Shown in pieces: positions 45,311-55,657 of a stretch of DNA of 64,000 nt (its first letter is position 1; each line of letters opens with the position of its first letter). A program made the position numbers and the translations under genes. Source of the stretch: Nostoc cf. commune SO-36 (GTDB lineage Bacteria > Cyanobacteriota > Cyanobacteriia > Cyanobacteriales > Nostocaceae); the NCBI RefSeq assembly GCF_023734775.1, contig NZ_AP025732.1, positions 4,958,501 to 5,022,500 on the forward strand. The letters run 5' to 3'. The notes under the pieces were generated by a model. It was not told the DNA's origin. It made no database searches and saw only the letters and a list, made by a program, of their open reading frames with translations.

Positions 45311-46020
45311 TTAGGCTTGAGATGCGGCTTTACGTTGTTGTTTACATTTTAGGAACGAAGTGGCACTGTAAGCACCTAATGCCAGTAAACCTAACACAGA
45401 TCCAGATTCGGGAACTGACTTACTTGCAGGTGTAAGGAAAGATTGTCATATACAAATGCATTTTCCCCTCTTATTTCAGTCAAGATAACCTGGCTGATGT
45501 TAACTGAAGATGAAGAAAAGCTCAACTCTCCCCACTCTCCGAATGCTGTAGTAATGGTGTTAGTACCTAGTAGCAAGTTGTTGATATCAAATGCTTGTAG
45601 CTGGAAAGTACTAGACTCTCCTGCAGAAGCGAAGATAGAGAAATCACTTATCGAGTCAGCAAAACTGATTGTTTCTGGATCTGTTGGTAAACCACCGTTT
45701 GATAGGATGGCATCACGATTGAACGCCAAAAAATTAGAGCCACTGAGTGCATTAACTCCAAAATTGCCCAACTGATCTAATATTGAGCCACCGCTTAGTT
45801 GACCTGGGCCACTAAAATTTACGCCCAAGGGTGCATACAAGTTAGTAAGCGCAGTGCTTTCAATGAACAAAGATGAAGCATTTATCGGATTACCATTAGC
45901 ATCTGTGTCAAAGTTAATCAAGGCAGCCTGTGCTGTACTGATGGTTCCTAGAGTTATGAATGCTGTGCTGATAGTAGCTATTGATAATTTCATCACAGAT
46001 GAAGTAGCCATAAAACTCAT
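45311..46020 (-). pseudogene. PEP-CTERM secreted protein, frameshifted before its sorting tail
   Basis: Starts at ATG 46020 or 46011 after GGAGAA. A signal peptide (KLSIATISTAFITLGTISTA) is followed by a beta-rich domain of about 170 residues. The frame as given ends at 45391. A one-base shift at about 45441 after YDNLS gives TPASKSVPESGSVLGLLALG and then AYSATSFLKCKQQRKAASQA, stop 45313: VPE motif, hydrophobic helix, basic end. So the sorting tail is present but out of frame. Such proteins are exported and processed by exosortase in EPS-producing cyanobacteria. Confidence 0.75.
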
Positions 46021-46077
46021 TTCTCCACAAAAATATGTATTGATAATAGGGATACTGCCAACTTCGTAGGCAAACAC

Positions 46078-46584
46078 TAAGTATAGCTATTGTTCTGTGT
46101 CAATTTTTACAGCCGCATGAGCGATCGCACACACCATCTGTATAATTACCAAGCTAGAAGCATAGTGTTAACTTGATTTCTGCTAGGTCGTATAACTACG
46201 AACATTATTAGTAAAAAGATTTAAAAAAACAAGTATTATTACTGATATTCACTAAAAATTTATAATATTAGTTTATATTCTTCTAAAATAGAAAAATTCT
46301 TAAAGTCACAGTATGTAAAGCTTTTATAGCGATTTGTCATCTGTTGCTAAATTAACAAGTATATAAAGCTTGTATAAATTTATAGTAATTTATATAGGAG
46401 AATACATATTTGTATTACTTCATGTGCTTTACATGGATGCAGCCTGTTGTAAACATCACTAACACAGCATTTACTAAAAGTTTAAGATAAAGATAGATAC
46501 AAAAAACTGCTTTTAGCCGAGCCGCGATGCCTTTCTTGGGCGTAGCTGCGGATTCATCGTCACACTTACACAGAACAACAGCTT
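46078..46584. other. AT-rich intergenic stretch
   Basis: No gene seen. Very AT-rich from 46190 to 46480 with several TATAAA/TATAAT-like words; divergent promoters for the flanking genes are likely here. Confidence 0.4.
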
Positions 46585-47409
46585 ATGAATTTCTCGTCAG
46601 CACGACAATATTTTTATCAAGAGATTCAGCAGTCTGACGAGCAAATTGACTTAGCAAAGGCAGCTTTGTATATTGCACTAGAAGAATATCCCAACTTAGA
46701 CCCAGAGGAATATCTCAACGCCCTTGATACAATGGCATGTGAGTTACAAGAACGTCTACCTGAGTCACGATATCCTTTGCGGATAGTTCAAAGTATTAAT
46801 CAGTATCTCTACGAAGATTTAAAGTTTTCTGGTAATAAAATTGACTATTACGACCCGCGCAATAGCTTTTTCAATGATGTGATCGAGCGCCGACTGGGGA
46901 TTCCTATTAGCTTGGCGTTGGTTTACCTAGAGGTTGCGCGACGGATTGATTTTCCGATGGTGGGTGTGGGAATGCCGGGACATTTCCTAATCCGCCCAGA
47001 TATTCCAGATATAGAGATTTTTGTGGATGCCTTCAATGGTGGTGAAATAATATTTGCTCAAGATTGCGAAGAACGGCTGTCTCAGCTTTATCAGCAACCC
47101 GTAACGCTGCAACCAGAATTTTTAGCTGTAGTCAGCAATCGGCAATTTTTGGCACGGATGCTGACAAATTTAAAATTTATTTACCTCAAACAGCAAGAGT
47201 TAGAAAAAACGCTGGCAGCAGTTGAACGAATTTTGTTGCTGTTTCCTGGTTTAACTTTAGAAATGCGCGATCGCGGTTTAATCTATTATCAACTCGGTTA
47301 CTACCCGCAAGCTGTAGAAGACTTACAAAATTATTTAACAAAAATTCCTGATGCCGAAGATGCATCTATGATTCGGCGGCTACTTACCGAGTTGGGGAAA
47401 GAACGATAG
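46585..47409 (+). CDS. SirB1-family transglutaminase-like protein with TPR end
   Basis: 274 residues: YLYEDLKFSGNKIDYYDPRN, ERRLGIPISLALVYLEVARR, VGMPGHFLIRPD and DAFNGGEI define the SirB1/transglutaminase-like fold, with the catalytic Cys not obviously conserved. The C-terminus (LTLEMRDRGLIYYQLGYYPQ) holds one TPR. Widespread in bacteria, function unclear. Confidence 0.85.
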   Translation: MNFSSARQYFYQEIQQSDEQIDLAKAALYIALEEYPNLDPEEYLNALDTMACELQERLPESRYPLRIVQSINQYLYEDLKFSGNKIDYYDPRNSFFNDVIERRLGIPISLALVYLEVARRIDFPMVGVGMPGHFLIRPDIPDIEIFVDAFNGGEIIFAQDCEERLSQLYQQPVTLQPEFLAVVSNRQFLARMLTNLKFIYLKQQELEKTLAAVERILLLFPGLTLEMRDRGLIYYQLGYYPQAVEDLQNYLTKIPDAEDASMIRRLLTELGKER

Positions 47410-47958
47410 GGTAAGTACTGGGGACTGGGAAAGAGTTTTAGTAAGACAATGACCAATGACAAATGACAAAATGACCAATGACAAATGACTAATTTGTTCT
47501 TCTGCAACTCGTTTGAGGCGGCGCAGTTGGGCTTGCATATCTTGTTTTGTCCAAGATGCAGCAAAGGTGTTGAAACCCCAACTCACTAAGGGGTTAGGGA
47601 TATCGTACTCAAAGCGGTTCAATAGAAGCGTTCCCTTTTCTGTAGGTTGACATTCCCAGCGATCGCGTCCTTGAAAAAATCCCTGAAATTCCCAGATTAC
47701 CAAACCCGGTTGTCGTTCCACAACTACGCTATTCAATGTGGGTTTTAGTAGAGGAATTTGAATAATAAAACGACTTTGACTGCCTATGTCAGTACTCCAG
47801 GCTTCGCCTACAGGTTCGCAACGGAGTACGGGGTTGAGCCAACGGTGCATGAGAGTTAAATCGCTAATACAGCGCTCTACCACCGTAGCTGTAGCATTAA
47901 TTTGAATTGATTGTTCCAAAACTTGGGACATTCTACATCTTTGGTGCTGTTGCTGCAA
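47380..47958 (-). CDS. SRPBCC (START-like) family protein
   Basis: About 192 residues. SQVLEQSIQINATATVVERCI starts a polyketide-cyclase/START-like fold with HRWLNPVLRCEPVG and RDRWECQPTEKGTLLLNRFE. The true domain ends near EEQISHL; the final roughly 35 residues read through ATGACAAA repeat sequence and overlap the 3' end of the SirB1 gene. The start may be ATG 47931 (MSQVLEQS), as the family is normally about 145-150 residues. Probably binds a hydrophobic ligand. Confidence 0.75.
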   Translation of the reverse strand: MQQQHQRCRMSQVLEQSIQINATATVVERCISDLTLMHRWLNPVLRCEPVGEAWSTDIGSQSRFIIQIPLLKPTLNSVVVERQPGLVIWEFQGFFQGRDRWECQPTEKGTLLLNRFEYDIPNPLVSWGFNTFAASWTKQDMQAQLRRLKRVAEEQISHLSLVILSFVIGHCLTKTLSQSPVLTLSFFPQLGK

Positions 47959-48050
47959 TTAGAGTAACGCAAAATTCAGCAAAGTAGGGAGTGGAGCAGG
48001 GGAAGCCTTTTGGAGTTGTTGCGTAACGTAGGGAAGGTTAATTTTTGCAA

Positions 48051-48218
48051 GTCAATGCATTAAAGGTGCAGGTCGATGCATTAAAGGTGCAGGTCAATGC
48101 ATTAAAGGTGCAGGTCAATGCATTAAAGGTGCAGGTCAATGCATTAAAGGTGCAAGTCGATGCATTAAAGGTGCAAGTTAATGCATTAAAGGTGCAAGTC
48201 GATGCATTAAAGGTGCAG
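48051..48218 (+). repeat. 21-bp tandem repeat (minisatellite)
   Basis: Eight copies of GTCAATGCATTAAAGGTGCAG with A/G and C/T variants, then a partial copy. As with 29332-29535 the unit is 21 bases, leaving open frames on both strands (VNALKVQ on plus). No start or ribosome site supports a gene. Confidence 0.9.
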
Positions 48219-48490
48219 GTCAAGAAACTTGTGTGTACACCGTAGCCTAAAAGGAGAGAGATTTTAAAATTTCCCCCTTCCCCATCGGGAAGGGGGTTAG
48301 GGGGTTAGGTATCTTGTCGCTTTTCTACATAACGTGAAAAGTCAGATTTAAATATGAGTAACAAAGTCAATAATTAGTCTTGATATCGATAAATATATGT
48401 ATGTGTTTACTGGTAAATTGATAGGCAAAACACTGACTTAGTGTTTACGGCGAATACTTAAGCATAATTCTCGAAAACCATGAACACAAC

Positions 48491-50155
48491 TTGGCAAGGA
48501 ATAACCGAGGTGATGTCTACGACGGGCTACGCCTACGGAGTTGCTTTGTCCACAAGGATGCAGCAATTTTGGCACAATCATCGCCTAGCCTGCAACCGAT
48601 GCAACCAGCAGTGAATCAAGGAATCGCTGATGTGCAAGGTATTGTTCAACAGTTGATTGCGTTTACACCCCGTCTACTAGGGGCAGTGGCAATATTGCTA
48701 GTAGGTTGGTTAATTGCAGCGATCGCAGCAGCAGTAACGCAAGGAATCCTCAAGCGCACAAACATCGATAACCGCATTGCCGCAGGGGTAACAGGTCGTC
48801 AAGATGTTCCCCAGGTGGAGAAAATCGTCTCCAGTTTGGTCTTTTGGAGCATTATCCTGTTAACGGCGGTAGCTGTTTTACAGACATTGGATCTGGAGGT
48901 AGCCTCTCGACCTCTGAATAATTTTCTCGAGCAACTGATTGGCTTTTTGCCAAAGTTAGTTGGTGCGGGAATCCTTTTAGCAGCTGCCTGGTTTTTAGCG
49001 ACCATTGTGAAGATTATCACTGTGCGCTCATTACAGGCATTTAATCTGGATGAGCGTTTGAATCCAGAACCAGAAAACAGCGCACCCAGGCTCAATCAAC
49101 TATCTCTGAGTGAGACGATTGGCAATGCTCTGTATTGGTTTATATTTTTACTGTTTCTTGCCCCAGTTTTGGATACTCTCGGACTCAGGCAGGCTCTACA
49201 ACCAGTACAAGCTCTAATTACACAAGTTTTGCTAATTCTGCCGAACATTTTAGCGGCAATATTAATTGCTGTAGTTGGCTGGTTTATAGCTAACGTGGTA
49301 CGGCGAATTGTGACAAACTTGCTGGCAACAACTGGTATAGACAATTTAGGTACTCGCTTGGGATTATCCTCAGCTGCGGGGGTGCAACCTCTATCGAGTA
49401 TTATCGGCACAATTGTCTATGTTTTGATTTTGATTCCTGTAGCGATCGCAGCGCTCAATGCTTTACGAATTGATGCGATATCAGTACCTGCGATCGCAAT
49501 GCTGCAACAGGTTCTCAACGCTCTCCCTGCTATCTTTACAGCCATAGCAATTTTGATTGTTGCCTATTTTTTGGGGCGGTTTATTGCAGATTTGGTTACA
49601 AGTATCCTCACCAATTTAGGCTTTAATAACATTTTCACTATTTTGGGTCTGACAACACCCAGTAGACGCATCGAAATTTCCACAGAACCAACAGTTGAAC
49701 TTACTCCAAACCGCACTCCATCGGAAGTTGCAGGTATTGTTGCTTTAGTGGGTATCATGCTATTTGCAACGGTGGCGGCGGTGAATATCTTGAATATTCC
49801 AGCCCTGACAGCATTAGTGTCTGGTATTGTCATCATATTTGGGCGGATTTTGGCGGGATTAGTAATATTTGCCATTGGCTTATTCTTGGCAAATATGGCT
49901 TTTAACATCATTACCAGTTCCGGCGATCGCCAAGCCCAGATTTTGGGGCAAGTAGCGCGGATTGCAATTATTGCCTTAGTCTCTGCAATGGCACTGCAAC
50001 AGATTGGAGTTGCCAGTGATATTGTGAATTTAGCCTTTGGACTTTTATTAGGTGCGATCGCAGTTGCTATTGCCCTAGCTTTTGGTCTTGGAGGGCGCGA
50101 TATTGCACGAGAGCAAGTTCAAGAATGGCTAGACTCTTTCAAAGGTAGAAACTAA
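48491..50155 (+). CDS. Multi-TM mechanosensitive-channel-like protein (TM-helix repeat)
   Basis: Up to 554 residues with five or more repeats of a hydrophobic unit like FTPRLLGAVAILLVGWLIAA and NILAAILIAVVGWFIANVVR, each followed by an amphipathic ID(N/R)RI or GIDNLGTRLGL segment. This is the conserved TM-helix family related to MscS. The C-terminus (AFGLGGRDIAREQVQEWLDS) is typical. The first 36 residues include a translated dispersed repeat (CTACGACGGGCTACGCCTAC), so ATG 48599 is a plausible alternative start. Confidence 0.82.
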   Translation: MARNNRGDVYDGLRLRSCFVHKDAAILAQSSPSLQPMQPAVNQGIADVQGIVQQLIAFTPRLLGAVAILLVGWLIAAIAAAVTQGILKRTNIDNRIAAGVTGRQDVPQVEKIVSSLVFWSIILLTAVAVLQTLDLEVASRPLNNFLEQLIGFLPKLVGAGILLAAAWFLATIVKIITVRSLQAFNLDERLNPEPENSAPRLNQLSLSETIGNALYWFIFLLFLAPVLDTLGLRQALQPVQALITQVLLILPNILAAILIAVVGWFIANVVRRIVTNLLATTGIDNLGTRLGLSSAAGVQPLSSIIGTIVYVLILIPVAIAALNALRIDAISVPAIAMLQQVLNALPAIFTAIAILIVAYFLGRFIADLVTSILTNLGFNNIFTILGLTTPSRRIEISTEPTVELTPNRTPSEVAGIVALVGIMLFATVAAVNILNIPALTALVSGIVIIFGRILAGLVIFAIGLFLANMAFNIITSSGDRQAQILGQVARIAIIALVSAMALQQIGVASDIVNLAFGLLLGAIAVAIALAFGLGGRDIAREQVQEWLDSFKGRN

Positions 50156-50228
50156 AAGTAAAAAAACATCCCACAGTAGGGGCGCAAGGCATTCATCTGT
50201 GTCAACTTAAGCGAAAAGCTGACGGGAG

Positions 50229-50333
50229 TAATCGCCCTCATCCCCTAACCCCTTCTCCCATTTTGGGAGAAGGGGAATTTAATCCTTTACCTCCCCTCTC
50301 CCAGGTTGGGAGAGGGGCTGGGGGTGAGGGCAA
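50229..50333. repeat. Intergenic hairpin repeats
   Basis: CTTCTCCCATTTTGGGAGAAGG (50251-50272) is a perfect-stem hairpin, followed by CCTCTCCCAGGTTGGGAGAGG (50294-50314), a second. Both are a common dispersed cyanobacterial palindrome and could end the upstream transcript. Confidence 0.75.
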
Positions 50334-50416
50334 AACGTTGTCGCCAAGTAGGTTTCACGTTAAGTTGACACCAATGGCAAGACCTTGCGCCCATACAAAA
50401 TCTCCTGCCCCCTGTC

Positions 50417-51316
50417 TCATCCCCCCAAACCCAAGTGATTTTGTAAAGCTTGACGCATCACTTCTACAGGTATTTCCTGCTGCAACCAGATTTTTAATGC
50501 TGCTACCCCTTGTTGAACTAGCATTTCTAAGCCATCGATCGCAATTGCCCCTTGTTTTTGAGCGTGCTGTAAAAATTGCGTTGGTTTAGGAATATAGATT
50601 AAATCGTAAGCGATCGCACCTGTTGGTAAATTCGCTATTTCCTCTACACTCAATGGCGATTCGTCAACTTTGGGATACATCCCAATCGGAGTTGTATTTA
50701 CTAGCAGATTTGCTTGAGGAATTAGCTTTGGTAATTCTTCCCATTGATGAACCTGGAATTTTTCAGCTAGGGTTGAATTGCTCCAACTATTGCTAAATTC
50801 TTGTAATCTCTGCATATTGCGCCCAACAACATGAATTTGGGCAAAACCTAGCTGAATACAACCTGCTACAACTGCTCTTGCTGCACCACCATTGCCTAAA
50901 ATTACCGCTACTTTCTGACTCCAATCCTGTTTATATGTTGTCTGCAAAGGGGCGATAAATCCTTCTATATCTGTATTTGTGCCCACCCATTGGTTCTTTT
51001 GGCGGCTAACAGTATTTACTGCGCCGATAGCTTTAGCCAGGGGTGTAATTTCTGAGAGTAGAGGGATGATTGCTTGTTTGTGAGGTATTGTCACACTAAA
51101 GCCGACAACACCAACAGCCGCGAAACCTGCGATCGCCACCTCCAAATTCTCTGGTGCTATGGGAAAGGGCAGATAAACATAATCTAATCCCAAATCAGCG
51201 ATGTCTCCGACGAGCTGCGCTAACGCGGCATTATGCATCACTGGCGACAGTGAATGCTCTACCGGATGTCCAATGACTCCTAGTAGCTTAGTTTTGCCTG
51301 TAATTTTATTTGTCAT
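50417..51316 (-). CDS. aroE: Shikimate dehydrogenase
   Basis: 299 residues. KLLGVIGHPVEHSLSPVMHN (shikimate-binding Ser-x-Ser), VTIPHKQAI (catalytic Lys), NTDIEG, the NADPH motif VILGNGGAARAVVAG and GLEMLVQQGVAALKIW. Reduces 3-dehydroshikimate to shikimate. No attenuator-like leader is visible at this gene, unlike the DAHP synthase gene. Confidence 0.96.
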   Translation of the reverse strand: MTNKITGKTKLLGVIGHPVEHSLSPVMHNAALAQLVGDIADLGLDYVYLPFPIAPENLEVAIAGFAAVGVVGFSVTIPHKQAIIPLLSEITPLAKAIGAVNTVSRQKNQWVGTNTDIEGFIAPLQTTYKQDWSQKVAVILGNGGAARAVVAGCIQLGFAQIHVVGRNMQRLQEFSNSWSNSTLAEKFQVHQWEELPKLIPQANLLVNTTPIGMYPKVDESPLSVEEIANLPTGAIAYDLIYIPKPTQFLQHAQKQGAIAIDGLEMLVQQGVAALKIWLQQEIPVEVMRQALQNHLGLGG

Positions 51317-51421
51317 TTGTCATTTGTTATTTGTCATAGACCATACCTCATACTCCTGTCCCTACTCCCCACTCCCTACCTATAACAATTATTAAAAGAC
51401 TACTTAACATTTCTTTAAATC

Positions 51422-52360
51422 ATGCAGGTAACTACAGCCTCCTCTACAACTCCAATCCCTGGCAAATATTGGCAGTGGCGCGGGCACAACGTTTACTATG
51501 TGCGTGCGGGAGAGAAACAAACCCAACGTCCGCCTTTGCTTTTGGTACATGGATTTGGTGCTTCTACAGACCACTGGCGCAAGAATATCACAGGATTGTG
51601 TCAAGATTTTGAAGTATTTGCGATCGACCTTTTGGGATTCGGGCGATCGGCAAAACCAAAATTGCAGTACAGTGGCGACTTGTGGCGCGACCAACTTAAC
51701 GACTTTATTAGTGAAGTGATTGGTCAAAAAGCAGTATTAGCAGGTAATTCCCTTGGTGGCTATGCTTGCTTGTGTGTTGCGGCACAACGTCCCGACAGTG
51801 CGGCTGGTTTAGTCTTGCTCAATAGTGCCGGGCCTTTTAGTGAAAGTCAGCCTACGTCTGAACCTGAAGCTTTGCAAAGCGAGATTCAGCCACCCAAACA
51901 ACCCTCTTCTTTAGAGAAATTACTGGGTAACTCTGTTAAGTGGATGTTTCAACAACCTTTAGCTCAGTTTGTGTTATTTCAATACGTGCGACAACGTTGG
52001 GTAATTCGCCAAACTTTAGAAAAGGTATATCTTGATAAAAGTGCAGTTACAGACCAATTGATAGAAGAAATTTCTCGCCCTGCTTTTGATGCCGGTGCGT
52101 TGGATGTGTTTGTTTCAGTTTTTAGCAGTCCTCAAGGAGAAAAAGTTGATGTGCTACTAAAGCAATTAACTTGTCCTTTATTGATGTTATGGGGAGAAGC
52201 TGATCCTTGGATGAATACTAGAGAACGTTCTCCAAAGTTTCGTCAATATTGTCCTAACTTGACAGAATATTTCTTAACGGCAGGTCATTGTCCCCATGAT
52301 GAAATACCGGATAAAGTAAACCAACTTTTAAGCGATTGGGTTTTCTCTCTTGCCCAATGA
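51422..52360 (+). CDS. Alpha/beta hydrolase
   Basis: 312 residues. Oxyanion region LLLVHGFGASTDHW, nucleophile elbow AGNSLGGYACL (Ser), acid in LMLWGEADPWM and His in AGHCPHDEIPD. The family includes cyanobacterial/chloroplast hydrolases related to pheophytinase. Substrate not inferable. Divergent from aroE. Confidence 0.9.
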   Translation: MQVTTASSTTPIPGKYWQWRGHNVYYVRAGEKQTQRPPLLLVHGFGASTDHWRKNITGLCQDFEVFAIDLLGFGRSAKPKLQYSGDLWRDQLNDFISEVIGQKAVLAGNSLGGYACLCVAAQRPDSAAGLVLLNSAGPFSESQPTSEPEALQSEIQPPKQPSSLEKLLGNSVKWMFQQPLAQFVLFQYVRQRWVIRQTLEKVYLDKSAVTDQLIEEISRPAFDAGALDVFVSVFSSPQGEKVDVLLKQLTCPLLMLWGEADPWMNTRERSPKFRQYCPNLTEYFLTAGHCPHDEIPDKVNQLLSDWVFSLAQ

Positions 52361-52429
52361 TATTATGCCTCATTAGAAAATGCTGTTGAGAGACGCAATC
52401 AATCGCGTCTCTACTCGCAGTTTTTTATC

Positions 52430-52794
52430 TTTTTGTTTTTCCAAATTGCCATAACTTTGATTGAGTTTGTCTAAAAAGAATAAATCCTCACGTTTAACAT
52501 TGAAAATCAGCGCTTTTGTATTAGCTTTATAAGAACCTAAAACCGGAGAATTAAAATACCTTCTTTAGCAACTAAAAAAGTATCCGTATCAAATTGCGCT
52601 CGTTCGTATTGAGTGCGGACATCATCTAACACACCATAAAAACGTACAATTCCGCCACCATCTGGACGTTGAGTTCGCACTTCTACAACATCATCTAGCC
52701 GTAAAACTTTTTTGGCATCCACTGCTATCCAAAATTCCAAAGGAGTAGCTTCTTTTGTACCAAGTACAAAACCGATTGGTTCGGAAGATGTCAT
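52430..52794 (-). pseudogene. HerA-like ATPase remnant with internal deletion
   Basis: ATG 52794 begins an intact HAS-barrel domain (EPIGFVLGTKEATPLEFWIA, DDVVEVRTQRPDGGGIVRFY), running to VAKEGIL. The frame then shifts to NSPVLGSYKANTKALIFNVK and REDLFFLDKLNQSYG, a segment that in HerA proteins lies about 100 residues further on. The ATPase core is gone. The remainder to 52375 is open but repeat-derived. Confidence 0.65.
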
Positions 52795-52844
52795 TGATTA
52801 TCAACTAAAATTTGCCTTGTCAAGTTTAAAACACACTTCTTTAA

Positions 52845-53561
52845 TTATTTAAAAATATAAGATTTAATTTCTTGCTCGATTTGATCACTAATTATTTCAG
52901 TTCCCATACCGATTTTATCGAGGTTAACCCTCACAAAATTTGTTCTGTCTTCTTCTGTAAACTTTTTATCATTATCCGAGTCTTTGATAATTTTGAGAAA
53001 AAGTGCATTTTGACTTGGAACAACAACCCAACTGATGATTCGAGTATTATTTGGAGTAATTTGCTGGAGATTCTTACCTGATAAATCAGAAAGATAGCCA
53101 ATAGTAGCATCTTCGCCGTTGAGTTTTTTATCTGTGTTTGTGTCTTGGTCAATGATTCTATACAACCAAACTCTTGTGGTTGGCTTATCTGCCGCTTTTA
53201 CCTCTAATAAATCAAAGGAGGTGATAATGGCTTTTTTCTTTAATAAAATATGAGCTTCACCATCTTGCTTACGATAAAAGATGATGTTATACAATGGGTT
53301 ATTTCTGTCATAAGAACGGGAAAGTTTTAAATCAATTCCTTTATCTTCATTCTGCTCTCCAAGAGTAACAGGAATCATCAGATAATCTGATTGTTCCTTA
53401 ATGATTAAATTGCCATAGACAAGATTTGCTTGTGGCTTCGATTTGTCAGTTGCTTTTGCCTGTTCTGCGTTTCTGCTCACAAAAGACCTACAGGAGAAAC
53501 AAAGGGTTGCTACAATAATACCCGTAGTAATTTTATTTAAAAAATTATAATTTCTCATCAA
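52845..53561 (-). CDS. Exported protein with EF-hand-like loops
   Basis: 238 residues. The N-terminus (KITTGIIVATLCFSCRS) is a signal peptide, possibly a lipoprotein signal with Cys near 24. Two loops, DQDTNTDKKLNGED and DSDNDKKFTEED, match DxDxD calcium-binding EF-hand or dockerin-like patterns. Domain otherwise unrecognised. GAGGAGA precedes the start. Confidence 0.65.
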   Translation of the reverse strand: MMRNYNFLNKITTGIIVATLCFSCRSFVSRNAEQAKATDKSKPQANLVYGNLIIKEQSDYLMIPVTLGEQNEDKGIDLKLSRSYDRNNPLYNIIFYRKQDGEAHILLKKKAIITSFDLLEVKAADKPTTRVWLYRIIDQDTNTDKKLNGEDATIGYLSDLSGKNLQQITPNNTRIISWVVVPSQNALFLKIIKDSDNDKKFTEEDRTNFVRVNLDKIGMGTEIISDQIEQEIKSYIFK

Positions 53562-54565
53562 ATTCTCCTCGCAGGATATATTGCTGTCTTATTTTATTCC
53601 CTGCTGGAAAATTAGCTATGGTATTAATTTGATTTGATATTTGACAAAACAAGCTAACATAGCTGGGCTGATTTTGCTAAAAAATAAGTGAATTAGCCTA
53701 ACTAAAGGATTTTAAGTTTATCCTAATCTTACAACTAGCTTCTCAAGCGTTAACTGCGGTACTAACTGCCAACACCGAAAATAATTACATAACATTGAAG
53801 AAGAATCAAGAATTCATAATTCAGAATCAAGATGCTATCCGCCAGTCGTACAGAATTCATTCTGAATTCTGACTCCTGACTCCTGAATTCTGATTGATAA
53901 AATACCAAAAACCTGGTCAAGGTTAACCAGGTTTTATAGAGTTCACAGTTTTCAAATTGTTAAACTAATTACGTAGTTGAAAATTAATAACTAAGGTGGA
54001 CTAAAAAACTAACAAACTCAGCATTACTGCGTTTTTCCGCTTTAGGATTTGGCTTTACCTTTTACATCAGGTCTTTTGCCACTTTTCTAATATTTGGTAT
54101 GCTGAAATTCGCTTGGGCTGATGACAAGGGGACACTAAGTCATTGACCCTTTTTGTTTGGTTTTATTTTTTTGGTGTCCTACTATTTAAATTAGCACTTA
54201 GTTTGTCAGTTGCAACCCTTGGTTTACTAAAGTTGACGTTTTGTTAGATTTTGTAATCTAGAACTATAAGTTTGATCCCCAAGCCTCTTTTTAAGAAAGT
54301 TGAGGGAATCTTGAAGAGATAAGCATCGCTAACCAAACTGTATTGTCACCAATTCCACATAATCTGATTGTCATCCAGATAGTCAGTAACAATACGTCTA
54401 ATGGCATTAATTTCTGCCAATTTGACGGCAGAAAGGTTTGTCTAGTGCTTGTTTAGGATAACGCGCTCTCAGGATGTCTGATGACAAGCTGTTACGAGTC
54501 TAGGCATTTGTTTGTAGTTGAGCAATCAACAAATGCAAAGCTAACTGAGCAAAGGTACAATATGA
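53562..54565. other. Long intergenic stretch
   Basis: No gene found. Contains GAATTCTGAATTCTGAC-type repeats (53805-53895), the hairpin at 53908-53935 and a run GGGACACTAAGTCATTGACCCTTTTTG (54128-54154) that could terminate a short RNA. An unrecognised small RNA between 53980 and 54160 is possible but unsupported. Confidence 0.4.
53908..53935. terminator. Bidirectional terminator-like hairpin
   Basis: AAAACCTGGT-CAAGGTTA-ACCAGGTTTT, a perfect 10-bp stem flanked by A-rich and T-rich ends on both strands. Confidence 0.6.
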
Positions 54566-54960
54566 TTAGCGAAAACTTTTGTGGCATAATCCACGCGATA
54601 TCTGGCAGCCCTCCGGGTTCGGAGGTTCGCAAGACGCTCGTTCGCTCTTAGCGTCTCCCCTTCTCCCAAAGAGAGAGGCTAGCGCCTGCCGTAGGATGCT
54701 CGAAGGGCTGTAGGGAGAAGACTGCAACACGTCTACGCGTACATTAGATAAAGCTTCAGCGACAATTCGCTCAGAGTGTCCTTTACCATAAACTTTAGCA
54801 CTATCAATTGTTGTCATACCAGCTTCAAATGCTGCTCAGATTCTTTTAATCGAGTTAGCATACTCAATTTCTACCCACATTTTTTGCCAGCTTGCTAAGT
54901 TCTCATTGCAATGGGTGTGATTTTGACATTAGAAATATCAAGCGTAGGCGTAGCCCGTCG
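54566..54960 (-). pseudogene. Aldo/keto reductase relic
   Basis: Reading 54960 down gives SNVKITPIAMRT-stop-QAGKK, a frame change to MWVEIEYANSIKRI, a stop, then AAFEAGMTTIDSAKVYGKGH and SERIVAEALSNVRVD. This is the N-terminal part of an aldo/keto reductase. Bases about 54590-54720 are a dispersed repeat (GACGCTAAGAGCGAACGAGC and others) inserted into it. Several stops and a frameshift: clearly dead. Confidence 0.72.
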
Positions 54961-55057
54961 TAGACATCACTTTCTCATAATTGCTTCCTAATTCATCACC
55001 TTAGACAGGTTCATACTTTATCGGTTTTAACTTCAAATTAAATCAGAGTTACAGTAG

Positions 55058-55657
55058 ATGCTGATGGAATTGATTACAACTTCTCATGCTCTCAAAGAAT
55101 GGGCAGTCGCCGTAAATGCCTTGGAAAGTGGCAAAACAATTATGCTACTCCGCAAAGGCGGTATCCATGAACGAAATGGACATTTCCAAGTTGCCCACAA
55201 GCAAGTTTTGCTTTACCCTACTTATGAACATCAGCAAGCTTTCATGCTGAAATCTGAGTATGCCGATAGCGTCTATCCCGTAACATCAGGTTGGCATCCT
55301 GAAACAGTTCGCATCGGCAGTTGGGCTGAAATTACGGATATTTTGCCAGTGAGTGACGAATTGATTGTCAATGCCTTGCTTCCTTTCCATATTTGGAACG
55401 AGCATTTTATTAGCGATCGCCTCAAATGGAAACCACGCCAGCCGCTTTACATTCTGCTCTTACGAACTTACAAACTTTCCCAAGAGCAAGAAATTCCCTA
55501 CCACTCTAAATATGGCGGTTGCAAGTCATGGATTGATTTAGATCAACCAATTCACTTCCAAGCAGCACAACCAGTTTTATCTAACTTTGCATACACCCAA
55601 TTAGTAGAGACAATTCGCCAGATTGTCGGCGATAAGTTGTATGCTCCATCCTTCTAA
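55058..55657 (+). CDS. DUF1802 protein
   Basis: 199 residues matching DUF1802: HALKEWAVAVNALESGKTIM, LLRKGGIHE, FQVAHKQVLLYPTYEHQQ and the C-terminal HSKYGGCKSWIDL. Common in cyanobacteria and archaea; function unknown, sometimes near nuclease-like genes. ATG 55058 or 55064. Confidence 0.85.
   Translation: MLMELITTSHALKEWAVAVNALESGKTIMLLRKGGIHERNGHFQVAHKQVLLYPTYEHQQAFMLKSEYADSVYPVTSGWHPETVRIGSWAEITDILPVSDELIVNALLPFHIWNEHFISDRLKWKPRQPLYILLLRTYKLSQEQEIPYHSKYGGCKSWIDLDQPIHFQAAQPVLSNFAYTQLVETIRQIVGDKLYAPSF

Noticed and set aside
48051..48218. Regular repeats considered as CRISPR or as a repeat protein.
   Set aside because: Units abut with no spacers, and there is no ribosome site or start; both strands are open simply because the period is divisible by three.
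53980..54160. A small RNA such as Yfr1 or 6S.
   Set aside because: No known conserved loop or fold could be recognised by eye; only a terminator-like T run is present.
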